Below, piece by piece: positions 36,101-39,341 of a DNA stretch of 64,000 nucleotides (positions within the stretch are counted from its first letter, which is position 1; the number at the start of each line of letters is the position of its first letter). Source of the stretch: Pogonophryne albipinna. Its lineage: Eukaryota > Chordata > Actinopteri > Perciformes > Artedidraconidae. Position numbers and translations under genes: made by a program. The stretch lies in NCBI GenBank assembly GCA_028583405.1, contig JAPTMU010000269.1, positions 1 through 64,000 of the forward strand, given 5' to 3'. The notes under the pieces are model-generated. The model was not told the origin of the DNA. It saw only the letters and a program-made list of their open reading frames with translations, and did no database searches.

Positions 36101-37867
36101 AGCTGTTAAAAACATAATGTTCACATGTTTTATCTCCAATAAATGGATGTTTTCAAAGTAAATGGATAATCGTTTTTAATAATCGTGATATCAGTCATTG
36201 ACCCAAATAATGGAGATTATGATTGTTGCCATAGCCGAGCAGCTCTGAATGTTTCATATCCGTGTAACGGGAAGAAACTCAGCTAACGAAACACGTGGCT
36301 AGGCTCAGCATCTGCGTTAGCCACGTGCAAAAAAATGCTAACGGCGTTTGAACAGAAACTCACTCATAACACCGTTATGACTTATCGTAGCTGCACATCC
36401 AACCCATCGATTAGCATCGTGAGAAGACACAAAATCGATAGGTATCTATCTCATCACTCCATGATCAGAACTCGCAAACTTATTAACAAAAACAGACACA
36501 ACACGTGGCGCTCGGTAGCTAACACGGCAATGTGGCTCACCTGTGTGGTAGTCTGATCTTCAATGGCATCAAAACGATAAACACGCTGCTGAAGTTAATC
36601 CAACGTGTCTGTGTCGCTTTGAATGATTTCTGATCATCCATCAGCAACAAACCTGCTTTCCCGTCTCCAGATGTCAGAGCGAGAGACAGGTTTGGCTTTA
36701 CGGCCAACTGCATGCGCGAAGCCCCCACGTTGTTTTGGTAACGTTGGTGTGTGTGGAGATCCCCATCGATTCTATTGGCTCTAACGGTCACTGTTACCTC
36801 ATTCACGGCGGGGGCAGGGGCGGATCAACTCCTGAACAACAACAACAAGCCTGCGTTGTATCCAGTTTGTACACAACGATGGAGAAACTTAACAAGCAGC
36901 AGTGGTCCACTGAGGAGACCAGCTACCTGCTGGGAACCTGGTCTTCTGAAGAGGTACAGAGGAAGCTGGAGCACAATCGGCCATTGTTGTTGTTGTTGTT
37001 GTTGTTGTGAGGGGTTTCCGCGCGGTTTGGCTTTATGAAGCAGGCACGCAAACGGTTACGCAATGACGCAAACGATGACGCAGCACCAGTCGGACTCTGG
37101 GCGGTGTGAACAGAGCCGGAGCTAAACCGAAGAACCGGTTCTGAACCTGAAAAGCTCACGGAGCTTGAACCGGAGCTGCGTTGGTGTGAAGGAGGTGTGA
37201 GAGGTGTCAATCAGCAACATCGACCAAGGGGTTCCAGAGATATGGAAAATCCACCCAAATGACCCAGAAGAGGGTTCTTTGCTAAACCTCTAGAAAGGTC
37301 AAAGGTCACTTGTTCTGCATCAACCTTGATACAGGGCACTTATGATATGTTGTACTTTGGGTTCCTAAAGCTTTCAGTCTACCATCCCATCATCCAAGCT
37401 GGTTTTCACTATAAGTACAACATATGTTTTGGACGGACACTATCATTTACAGTTTTTTACCATGTTCAATCTGAATATTCTTTCAAATAAAAACATCTTT
37501 ATTGATTCTGACACGTGTATCATTGCTTTGAGAGCACAGATTATGAATGAAGGGAAGATGTGGGCCTTTGTTCTGGAAGTCCTCCTGGAGCCTGAGGCCT
37601 GAAACACAGGCTGAAGGGGGTCCAAAGGAAACGTGCTCTAAACGGCGCAGGAGGTTTTCAGTATAAAAGGTGTCGTTGAGCTCCAGACCTTTATTGTGAA
37701 AATCTCTCCTCCCTCAGGTGCACCTGCGCTCCCTCTCTCAGGACCCGGTTGCCATGGCAGCGTTACTGGGGCTCTCCAATAGGCTGGAGGCTGGGTGGGC
37801 GGAGCTACGGACGTCTTTCGACCAATCAATGTGTTTGCTGTCGTACGCCAAGAGTGCACTGCTGTGA
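1..37867 (+). CDS. wdr36: WD repeat protein 36 (Utp21 orthologue), 5' end missing, middle exons duplicated in the assembly
   Basis: Nucleolar WD40 scaffold of the UtpB (Pwp2) subcomplex of the small-subunit processome, needed for pre-18S rRNA processing; the human gene has been linked to glaucoma (family knowledge). Twenty-two coding exons translate in order to the WDR36 sequence as I know it. The first visible codons read LFSGFRVLALYSNHVPH, just inside the expected N-terminus, so only the start and a few residues are missing. Landmarks include NKEV at the end of E3, HPSTYLNKVLLGS, DWGPISSLAFRT, TNGADNAIK, QDGTLQSFSTVHERFNKS, SDWDGIVACHRG, SPDGRWLVT and the Utp21 C-terminal domain ending CLLSYAKSALL-stop. 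Exon phases agree at every junction and total 885 codons with stop. E11-E21 occur twice (12920-23529 and 24530-36480). Copy 2 is intact, while copy 1 has a frameshift in E12. Human WDR36 has a similar exon count and length. Confidence 0.95.
393..473 (+). repeat. (TTC)n microsatellite, wdr36 intron 1
   Basis: About 27 TTC triplets with one CC interruption. It is a polypurine/polypyrimidine tract of the triplex-forming GAA/TTC class. Confidence 0.97.
657..3521 (+). repeat. 45-bp palindrome-containing minisatellite, wdr36 intron 1
   Basis: Roughly 60 units built on GAGAGCAGTATGAACAG followed by the palindrome GTGTATTAATACAC and either TAGATATCAGCCT or TAGATACACACAGCAGCCT. Variant units (GTATGAATACAC near 1497, 2017, 2580 and 3103; CCTGTGAGCAG near 1381, 1904, 2423 and 2992) recur every 520-560 bp, showing higher-order units. 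Two units at about 1141-1229 are inverted. Confidence 0.97.
3522..3810 (+). other. non-repetitive intron segment with a hairpin
   Basis: No gene recognised. It ends with an inverted repeat at 3720-3762: 17-base arms, one mismatch, 9-base loop, arm TTAAAGCCTGAACAACA. Confidence 0.6.
3811..4865 (+). repeat. TCCTCTCCTAGTTCATG minisatellite, wdr36 intron 1
   Basis: Alternating 17- and 22-bp units of CCTCTCCTAGTTMATGT with an optional extra CCTCT. Every unit carries a pyrimidine tract followed by TAG and so resembles a 3' splice site. Confidence 0.95.
4866..5399 (+). repeat. 25-bp CCTCTCCTAGTGGATGTCTCTGTGT array
   Basis: Diverged continuation of the preceding array. It runs to within about a dozen bases of the E2 acceptor at 5411, whose pyrimidine tract CTCTCTCCAG resembles the unit. 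Confidence 0.93.
5412..5439 (+). CDS. wdr36: wdr36 E2 (28-nt exon)
   Basis: A very short exon between acceptor CTCTCCAG and donor GTGAGT. It encodes VNKLGIVSV plus one base (phase 1), which joins E3 to give SVSNSLSDDIN. Confidence 0.88.
5476..5570 (+). repeat. short direct repeat with inverted CCAAT boxes
   Basis: Two copies of a GAGKGTGCTGCTCTCTGATT-type unit ending GGCTGCTG, just upstream of E3. Confidence 0.75.
5577..5677 (+). CDS. wdr36: wdr36 E3
   Basis: Encodes NSLSDDINVLAADRMLVF and then the SAFARNKE motif conserved in WDR36. The acceptor is TTGCCTAG. The donor is an unusual GTCAAA, after which a 30-bp intronic repeat begins directly. Confidence 0.88.
5678..5933 (+). repeat. ~30-bp AACTTTATTAACACATCTTC array, wdr36 intron 3
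   Basis: About nine units starting immediately after the E3 donor; the first two intronic codon-lengths already belong to the repeat. Confidence 0.93.
5967..6084 (+). CDS. wdr36: wdr36 E4
   Basis: Encodes VVMCYHGHEQEVRLLLPLGD and then a WD strand, DAGGDVIVWDVQGG. Acceptor CCCTCCAG, donor GTGAGT inside a G9 run, end phase 1. Confidence 0.9.
6174..6306 (+). CDS. wdr36: wdr36 E5
   Basis: Encodes IYLRLHFDSASFSVSAMMHP and STYLNKVLLGSSQGALQLWN, a strongly conserved WDR36 segment. Ends AAG ACC AG before donor GTTAGC (phase 2). Confidence 0.92.
6358..7674 (+). repeat. 44-bp minisatellite containing a splice acceptor, wdr36 intron 5
   Basis: About 29 units of TAACGATGATGCGTTCAGGG, TCTGACTGGATG and TTTGTTCTTCAG, some with an extra TTGT. 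The last unit's TTTGTTCTTCAG is the real E6 acceptor, and the first bases of E6 (TAAGCTGCTG) resemble the unit's TAACGATGATG. The array thus repeats the intron-exon border and offers decoy acceptors, each followed by an early stop codon if spliced. Confidence 0.95.
7675..7729 (+). CDS. wdr36: wdr36 E6
   Basis: Encodes KLLFTFPGWSAGVTVLQQ, matching the family segment around FPGW and TALQQ. Its acceptor TTGTTCTTCAG is the last member of a row of near-identical acceptors in the preceding minisatellite. Donor GTACGC. Confidence 0.9.
7868..8000 (+). CDS. wdr36: wdr36 E7
   Basis: Encodes SPAVDVVGVGTATGRIIIHN and continues to QDWGPISSLAFRT. Acceptor TTCCCAG, donor GTGACG, end phase 1. Confidence 0.92.
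8028..8845 (+). repeat. 28-bp GAAGCATCCTCTGTGCTCCAG array, wdr36 intron 7
   Basis: About 29 units of GAAGCATCCTCTGTGCTCCA followed by GTCAGCCT or GACAGCCT. The unit contains CTCTGTGCTCCAG, acceptor-like. It is open in reverse frames only because of the repeat. Confidence 0.96.
8895..8912 (+). repeat. C18 homopolymer
   Basis: Eighteen consecutive C between E7 and E8, a likely length-error site. Confidence 0.95.
8957..9132 (+). CDS. wdr36: wdr36 E8
   Basis: Encodes ASGSPQGHIAFWDLERRHLV and then HNTAIAAATFLHGEPLLITN and GADNAIK. Acceptor GTCTGCAG, donor GTGACA, end phase 0. Confidence 0.93.
9370..9448 (+). repeat. 15-bp GTGAAGGTCGTTAGT array
   Basis: About five units just upstream of E9. Confidence 0.9.
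9469..9589 (+). CDS. wdr36: wdr36 E9
   Basis: Encodes VWIFDQEGGGARLLRCRQGH and then NDGKNILSAG across the junction. Acceptor TTTCTTCAG, donor GTAACA, end phase 1. Confidence 0.9.
9684..9728. repeat. perfect inverted repeat (hairpin), wdr36 intron 9
   Basis: Arm ATTTCATTTGATCAAATTA (19 bases) at 9684-9702 and its exact complement at 9710-9728, with a 7-base loop. Confidence 0.9.
9889..9954 (+). CDS. wdr36: wdr36 E10
   Basis: Encodes QDGTLQSFSTVHERFNKSLG, nearly identical to the vertebrate protein. Acceptor CCCTGCAG, donor GTCAGT, end phase 1. A CACGTG minisatellite starts a few bases downstream. Confidence 0.93.
9963..10580 (+). repeat. 21-bp CACGTG minisatellite, wdr36 intron 10, first block
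   Basis: About 29 units of GATCACGTGACGCCACGTCC plus T, each with the palindromic E-box TCACGTGA. The block is interrupted by a LINE and a DNA transposon and resumes at 13901 and 15178. Confidence 0.96.
10585..13900 (-). mobile_element. near-complete L2/CR1-like LINE, inserted within the CACGTG array
   Basis: On the minus strand the order is an apurinic endonuclease (LTETW, then LLGDFN and TSDHF, about 13770 down to 13100), a reverse transcriptase (RPVSLLP, FDTVNHQILL, TGVPQGSVLGPLLF, YADDTQL, about 12150 to 11450) and a C-terminal part with SRLDYCNSLLAGLP and LHWLPV ending about 10780. The 3' tail contains TTTTATCCAAAGCGACTTAC, a tail common in fish LINEs and SINEs. The reading frame is broken near 12470, where a 36-bp G-rich repeat has expanded. 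CACGTG units flank both ends, so the insertion postdates the array. L2 is favoured over CR1 from the motifs, without a search. Confidence 0.85.
12465..12685 (+). repeat. 36-bp G-rich array inside the LINE
   Basis: Six units of GGGAGGAGGGGGAAGGGGCT followed by TTGGGGGGGTCCAGGA, coding on the minus strand for Pro-rich repeats (PPKPLPPPPSWT). It has dense G runs capable of G-quadruplexes. It lies between endonuclease and reverse transcriptase and coincides with the frame break. Confidence 0.93.
13901..13978 (+). repeat. CACGTG minisatellite, second block
   Basis: Four units of GATCACGTGACACCACGTCC plus T between the LINE and the next transposon. Equivalent to 25514-25591 in copy 2. Confidence 0.95.
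13979..15177. mobile_element. non-autonomous DNA transposon with CCATAGAC ends, copy 1
   Basis: Begins CCATAGACTGTATATATAAA and has an inverted GGTCTATGG at 15064-15072. A further 105 bases to CCGCTTGG probably belong to it, since the CACGTG array resumes only there. On the minus strand at about 14721-14680 it keeps SCCALECTNRTSKKSK, which looks like the start of a THAP zinc finger. An internal palindrome (GGAGCTAGCCCCCTGCGGCT region, about 14380-14440) is visible. No transposase remains. The family is not assigned. Confidence 0.7.
15178..15800 (+). repeat. CACGTG minisatellite, third block, copy 1
   Basis: About 29 units including degraded forms (GATCAGGTGACGCCACGCTC). One inverted stretch, GTCACGTGATCAGGACG, lies at about 15658. 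Confidence 0.95.
15849..15938 (+). CDS. wdr36: wdr36 E11, copy 1
   Basis: Encodes SINKKKEKKKKKGLTFEHLR followed by LPAITALSS. The lysine run replaces the family's shorter basic stretch after NKK. Acceptor GTGTTCAG, donor GTGGGT, end phase 1. Confidence 0.85.
16015..16910 (+). repeat. 26-bp GTTAGCGTTAGCTTTACAAA array, wdr36 intron 11, copy 1
   Basis: About 32 units ending AAGCGCCT or ATTCATCCT. A 12-base-arm hairpin (CATCCTGTGGGT) sits at 16282-16312. Confidence 0.95.
17232..17375 (+). pseudogene. wdr36: wdr36 E12, copy 1, frameshifted by one base
   Basis: Contains SDWDGIVACHRGRLATTTWN and then YQRCTMGDHHLQPP. The exon starts GTTGACTGC, where copy 2 at 29021 reads GTTACTGC. The extra G (about 17234) makes the exon 144 nt, so entering from E11 in phase 1 puts it out of frame. 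Copy 2 (143 nt) is in frame. This is either a sequencing indel or a real null allele. Confidence 0.85.
17376..17906 (+). other. wdr36 intron 12, mostly unique sequence (copy 2: 29165-29695)
   Basis: No gene or clear repeat seen. AT-rich in its first half, and it starts with TCAGAAGGACTTTATTGATC, a phrase common in fish interspersed repeats. Confidence 0.5.
17907..18021 (+). CDS. wdr36: wdr36 E13, copy 1
   Basis: Encodes AVDITSCGNFAVIGSSSGRV and DVYNLQSGLHRGG, a highly conserved WD blade. Acceptor CTCCCCAG, donor GTACGC, end phase 1. Confidence 0.92.
18022..18143 (+). repeat. 24-bp CTGCTCTGTGATTGGTCCCT array, copy 1 (copy 2: 29811-29932)
   Basis: Five units, each with an inverted CCAAT box (GATTGG), starting inside the E13 donor. 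Confidence 0.92.
18192..18357 (+). CDS. wdr36: wdr36 E14, copy 1
   Basis: Encodes AHSGAVRGVATETLNQMTFT and then GSDWLLKFWRFKT and ASMMLHRD. Acceptor CTCTCTCAG, donor GTAGCT. The last 26 coding bases plus this donor are the seed of the 36-bp array that follows. Confidence 0.92.
18358..18975 (+). repeat. 36-bp array made of the E14 3' end plus its donor, copy 1
   Basis: Units of GTAGCTAACA plus GCTAGCATGATGCTACAC and AGAGACAG. The second part is the last 26 coding bases of E14 and the first is its splice donor. About 14 copies follow the true junction, a few diverged (GACATGTAG, GACGGTTAG). Each offers a decoy donor, but reading on from the true junction meets TAG at once. Confidence 0.95.
19062..19170 (+). 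CDS. wdr36: wdr36 E15, copy 1
   Basis: Encodes GMLALALDDFTLLVVDIETR and then VVRKFAGHQGNINDM. Acceptor TTCACGTTAG, donor GTGGGT. Confidence 0.92.
19249..19328 (+). CDS. wdr36: wdr36 E16, copy 1
   Basis: Encodes TFSPDGRWLVTVAMDCTIRT then WDLPSG, a canonical WD repeat. Acceptor CTCTGCAG, donor GTGAGA, end phase 2. Confidence 0.93.
19409..19516 (+). CDS. wdr36: wdr36 E17, copy 1
   Basis: Encodes LVDCFLVAMAPTSVSLSPTG then DFLVTTHVDSLGVYLW. Acceptor TTCTTCAG, donor GTCAGA, end phase 2. Confidence 0.92.
19640..19871 (+). CDS. wdr36: wdr36 E18, copy 1
   Basis: Encodes the start of the Utp21 C-terminal domain: LRPLPADFLPTEE, an acidic linker, then LVTLSLLPESRWKSLMHLDT. Acceptor TCCCTCAG, donor GTGAGA, end phase 0. 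Confidence 0.92.
19872..20044 (+). repeat. 38-bp donor-containing array after E18, copy 1
   Basis: Four units of GTGAGACACCTGTTACTGAG plus GGTCTATCTAGTCTACAG. The unit starts with the same GTGAGACAC as the E18 donor, so the donor hexamer is repeated. Copy 2 has one unit fewer. Confidence 0.92.
20142..20445 (+). repeat. CT-rich tract before E19, copy 1
   Basis: About 300 bases of TCTC/TGTG microsatellite acting as an extreme pyrimidine tract for E19. Open in all three + frames, not coding. Confidence 0.95.
20446..20562 (+). CDS. wdr36: wdr36 E19, copy 1
   Basis: Encodes a Pro/Ala-rich linker and APFFLPTVTGLTPRF, matching the family's APFFIPT-type motif. The acceptor sits at the end of a 300-bp CT-rich tract. 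Donor GTGAGG. Confidence 0.9.
20651..21349 (+). repeat. 14-bp CACACCTGATCAAT array, wdr36 intron 19, copy 1
   Basis: About 50 units with variants CTGCTCAAT and CTGATCAGATCAAT. Confidence 0.96.
21518..21599 (+). CDS. wdr36: wdr36 E20, copy 1
   Basis: Encodes SRLLGSSLLTQRSEFLSDLQ followed by AALQTSC. The acceptor follows a (TTG) run. Donor GTGAGG, end phase 1. Confidence 0.85.
21885..22540 (+). repeat. CTCACTTTTTCTAAAAATT array, wdr36 intron 20, copy 1
   Basis: Roughly 18-20-bp A/T-rich units grading into TCAAAATGGTCACTTTCTC units at the 3' side. Confidence 0.94.
22678..22883 (+). CDS. wdr36: wdr36 E21, copy 1
   Basis: Encodes FDRPLSLLKDCGPAAVSVEI then LLPAFIQMIDSMLASGRDFD and LAQGYLALFLK. 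A GGGGCGGAGCCA duplication gives the low-complexity GGGATSPGGGAS insert, which the human protein does not have at this place as I recall it. Donor GTAAGC. Confidence 0.92.
22884..23529. mobile_element. interspersed-repeat remnant, wdr36 intron 21, copy 1
   Basis: Contains GCTGCTCAATTAATCGCATT, a phrase typical of dispersed fish hAT-like repeats, and an inverted repeat around ACGTGGCTAGCG and CGTTAGCCACGT (23340-23376). No coding capacity. Sequence stops at the gap. Confidence 0.45.
23530..24529. other. assembly gap, exactly 1000 N
   Basis: The round length suggests a placeholder for an unknown distance. The sequence on its left ends with the same bases that occur at 36480 inside copy 2. The sequence on its right starts mid-LINE with bases matching 12920. 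Confidence 0.99.
24530..25513 (-). mobile_element. LINE fragment (endonuclease part), copy 2 of the duplication
   Basis: Same element as 12920-13900, cut by the gap. It keeps LLGDFN and the N-terminal endonuclease segment. Confidence 0.88.
25592..26793. mobile_element. non-autonomous DNA transposon with CCATAGAC ends, copy 2
   Basis: Same element as 13979-15177 with a few one-base indels, including loss of TG in the left TATATA stretch. Confidence 0.7.
26794..27580 (+). repeat. CACGTG minisatellite, third block, copy 2
   Basis: About 170 bp longer than the copy 1 block because a sub-block including the inverted unit occurs twice (near 27206 and 27446). Confidence 0.95.
27639..27728 (+). CDS. 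wdr36: wdr36 E11, copy 2
   Basis: Same exon and splice signals as 15849-15938. Confidence 0.85.
27805..28699 (+). repeat. 26-bp GTTAGCGTTAGCTTTACAAA array, copy 2
   Basis: Same array with essentially the same unit order as copy 1; at least one single-base difference (AAGCACCT near 28138). Confidence 0.95.
29022..29164 (+). CDS. wdr36: wdr36 E12, copy 2 (intact)
   Basis: 143 nt. Entered in phase 1 it reads VTARQSDWDGIVACHRG without interruption and ends in phase 0. This is the in-frame version of the exon. Confidence 0.92.
29696..29810 (+). CDS. wdr36: wdr36 E13, copy 2
   Basis: Same sequence and phases as 17907-18021. Confidence 0.9.
29981..30146 (+). CDS. wdr36: wdr36 E14, copy 2
   Basis: Same as 18192-18357, again followed by the junction-derived 36-bp array. 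Confidence 0.9.
30147..30764 (+). repeat. 36-bp E14 junction array, copy 2
   Basis: Same length and unit order as copy 1, unlike several other arrays that differ. Confidence 0.95.
30851..30959 (+). CDS. wdr36: wdr36 E15, copy 2
   Basis: Same as 19062-19170. Confidence 0.9.
31038..31117 (+). CDS. wdr36: wdr36 E16, copy 2
   Basis: Same as 19249-19328. Confidence 0.9.
31198..31305 (+). CDS. wdr36: wdr36 E17, copy 2
   Basis: Same as 19409-19516. Confidence 0.9.
31429..31660 (+). CDS. wdr36: wdr36 E18, copy 2
   Basis: Same as 19640-19871. Confidence 0.9.
31661..31795 (+). repeat. 38-bp donor-containing array after E18, copy 2
   Basis: Three units instead of four. Confidence 0.92.
31893..32220 (+). 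repeat. CT-rich tract before E19, copy 2
   Basis: As copy 1 but about 24 bp longer. Confidence 0.95.
32221..32337 (+). CDS. wdr36: wdr36 E19, copy 2
   Basis: Same as 20446-20562. Confidence 0.9.
32426..33617 (+). repeat. 14-bp CACACCTGATCAAT array, copy 2
   Basis: About 490 bp longer than copy 1. A sub-block with ATTACACCTGATCAATTACA occurs twice (near 32500 and 32890), so the extra length is an internal duplication. Confidence 0.96.
33789..33870 (+). CDS. wdr36: wdr36 E20, copy 2
   Basis: Same as 21518-21599. Confidence 0.87.
34160..35492 (+). repeat. CTCACTTTTTCTAAAAATT array, copy 2
   Basis: About 680 bp longer than copy 1. The distinctive stretch with TCTGACTTTGTAAAACAAAT occurs at both 34314 and 34902, marking an internal segmental duplication. 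Confidence 0.94.
35630..35835 (+). CDS. wdr36: wdr36 E21, copy 2
   Basis: Same as 22678-22883. It joins in phase 0 to the single last exon at 37718. Confidence 0.9.
35836..37230. mobile_element. interspersed-repeat remnant, copy 2 and its continuation
   Basis: Repeats the copy 1 remnant and continues beyond the duplication. At 36881-36985 (+) a short open stretch reads MEKLNKQQWSTEETSYLLGT then WSSEEVQRKLE, like the Myb/SANT-type DNA-binding domain carried by PIF/Harbinger transposons. A (TTG)8 follows. Class uncertain. Confidence 0.45.
37231..37717 (+). other. end of wdr36 intron 21
   Basis: Unremarkable sequence; no gene, repeat or hairpin recognised. Confidence 0.5.
37718..37867 (+). CDS. 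wdr36: wdr36 E22 (last coding exon)
   Basis: Encodes VHLRSLSQDPVAMAALLGLS, then LEAGWAELRTSFDQSMCLLS and YAKSALL-stop, matching the WDR36 C-terminus. Acceptor CCCTCAG. Present once only, downstream of copy 2. Confidence 0.94.
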   Translation: MHLRSLSQDPVAMAALLGLSNRLEAGWAELRTSFDQSMCLLSYAKSALL

Positions 37868-37904
37868 TTCTCACACACACACACACACACACACACTGTA
37901 TTTT

Positions 37905-37910
37905 AATAAA
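37905..37910 (+). terminator. wdr36: poly(A) signal of wdr36
   Basis: AATAAA 38 bases after the wdr36 stop, preceded by a (CA) run and followed by a GT/T-rich stretch that fits a downstream cleavage element. It predicts a 3' UTR of only about 60 nt. Confidence 0.75.
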
Positions 37911-37985
37911 ATGTGTTGATTCTCCGTCTGATTGTTGTTGTTGTTCTTATTTCCTGTTCTGAGATGTTCCTGTCATTTATGCCGG

Positions 37986-39020
37986 GAGGCCTGTGGCGCA
38001 GTGGATAGTGCGTTGGTGTTGGGGTTAGAGGGGCACAGGTTCAAACCCCACTGCAGTCAGCATGTCGTTGTGGCGCAGTGGACTGGAGCACAGGTTCAAA
38101 CCCAGTGGCGAGCCGTGACTTTTATACCTAGGCCCTCTGACCCCCCCCCTTCCCTGGAGTTATTACGTCACAGTGTATACTTCAGTGGAATATCAAAACA
38201 ACGGCCCGGGGTGCAAAACGCATCATTGAAAGCGACCCTCTACCACACAGAACAACACCTGTAAATAACCCTATTTGTGTTCTTTGAAATTGAAAAGGAT
38301 ATTGCATTGTGTTTGTTACTTTCGTTGCAGTTGTATGTCTTAAGTGTGATTTGGCATGCTTTTATTTTGAAGGCGAGTTAACGCTGTTGACAGGAAGTTG
38401 TTGTTGCTATGGAAACAAGAAAAGTTTCTCAGCAGGCGGAACTTGTCATAAAGTCCGCGATAATAACACCCACCCATTTAGAGGGAAGATATGATTGGTC
38501 AATTGTACTGTCAGTTGACATTACTCTCTCGTTCAGTTACTATAGCGACCCTCTGTGAGTTCACAGCTGGAACGCCTGGACGTCCAATCAGCTCCTCTCT
38601 TCAGCAGAGACAGCTTCTTTCATTTAACCCTTCACATTCCAACAGAAACTGAATAGGCAGATTCAAAGGATTTATTTCTTTGGAAATGTTATTTTAAATA
38701 CAATTAAATCAAGTTATTTTGGTAAAACTAATGAAAAATATAACTAAAAAAATATATATTTTTTTTAATGTTTTTAAATATTATTTTGTAGAATATCTTA
38801 GGCCCTCTGTGAGGGCCCTGACGGCTCGCCACTGTTCAAACCCCACTGCAGTCAGCATGTCGTTGTGTCCCTGTGGCGCAGTGGACTGGAGCACAGGTTC
38901 AAACCCCACTGCAGTCAGCATGTCGTTGTGTCCCTGAGACACTTCACCCCAAAGTGCTCCTGTGGGGATTGCCCTCAGTATGTATGTGAGTCGCTCTGGA
39001 GAATAGCGTCTAACATGTGA
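37986..39020 (+). mobile_element. tRNA-derived SINE with reiterated head, split by a hAT insertion
   Basis: The tRNA-like promoter parts CTGTGGCGCAGTGGATAGTG (A-box region) and GGTTCAAACCCCACTGCAGT (B-box region) occur three times (from about 37990, 38069 and 38875). They are followed by a body with GAGACACTTCACCCCAAAGT and a tail AGTCGCTCTGGAGAATAGCG resembling fish L2-type tails. The middle B box is interrupted at 38103. Confidence 0.8.
38103..38834. mobile_element. non-autonomous hAT-superfamily transposon inside the SINE
   Basis: Terminal inverted repeats CAGTGGCGAGCCGT and ACGGCTCGCCACTG. Flanked by a perfect 8-bp duplication TTCAAACC at 38095-38102 and 38835-38842. Eight-base target duplications and CAG ends are hallmarks of hAT elements. 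732 bp, no transposase coding region. Confidence 0.9.
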
Positions 39021-39341
39021 TGCATATTATGAATGACTTGGCGGTGTAAAGTTCAGGTACTCGAGTACTTCAGTGCAGTTTAACGTACTTTGAGATGAGA
39101 CTCCTTTCTCTCCACTATTTAATATAAATGATATGAAATGTGTGTTAACGAGTTGCCCCTCTGACAGGAAGCAGAATTATTCAACAACAATAAAAGGTAA
39201 ATATTTGTTTTGAGGAAAAACTTCTGATTCGACAAAGATTTCAAAAAATTCATTTATATTTTTATTTATCGTAATTTTGTACTATTTTAAACTTAAAGCA
39301 TTAACTGATAATACTTTAACTAAAGTTTAAAGGTCCTGTCT
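39021..39341 (+). other. AT-rich intergenic sequence
   Basis: No gene or repeat recognised. Confidence 0.5.

Larger units (their letters stand above)
24530..36480 (+). repeat. copy 2 of the wdr36 internal duplication (11.95 kb)
   Basis: Same order and orientation as 12920-23529. The first few hundred bases carry several one- or two-base indels relative to copy 1 (GAGAGGGATG against GAGAGGATG, GAGTTGAACG against GAGTTGGAACG). That is the pattern expected at a poorly polished contig end. Confidence 0.95.

Noticed and set aside
12920..36480. Genuine recent tandem duplication of wdr36 exons
   Set aside because: Possible, but the round 1000-N gap exactly at the boundary, contig-end indels, phase incompatibility and single flanking exons make an unmerged overlap simpler.
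37986..38062. Functional tRNA gene
   Set aside because: A and B box-like motifs are present, but the arms do not form a proper cloverleaf by eye and the module is reiterated with a SINE body and tail.
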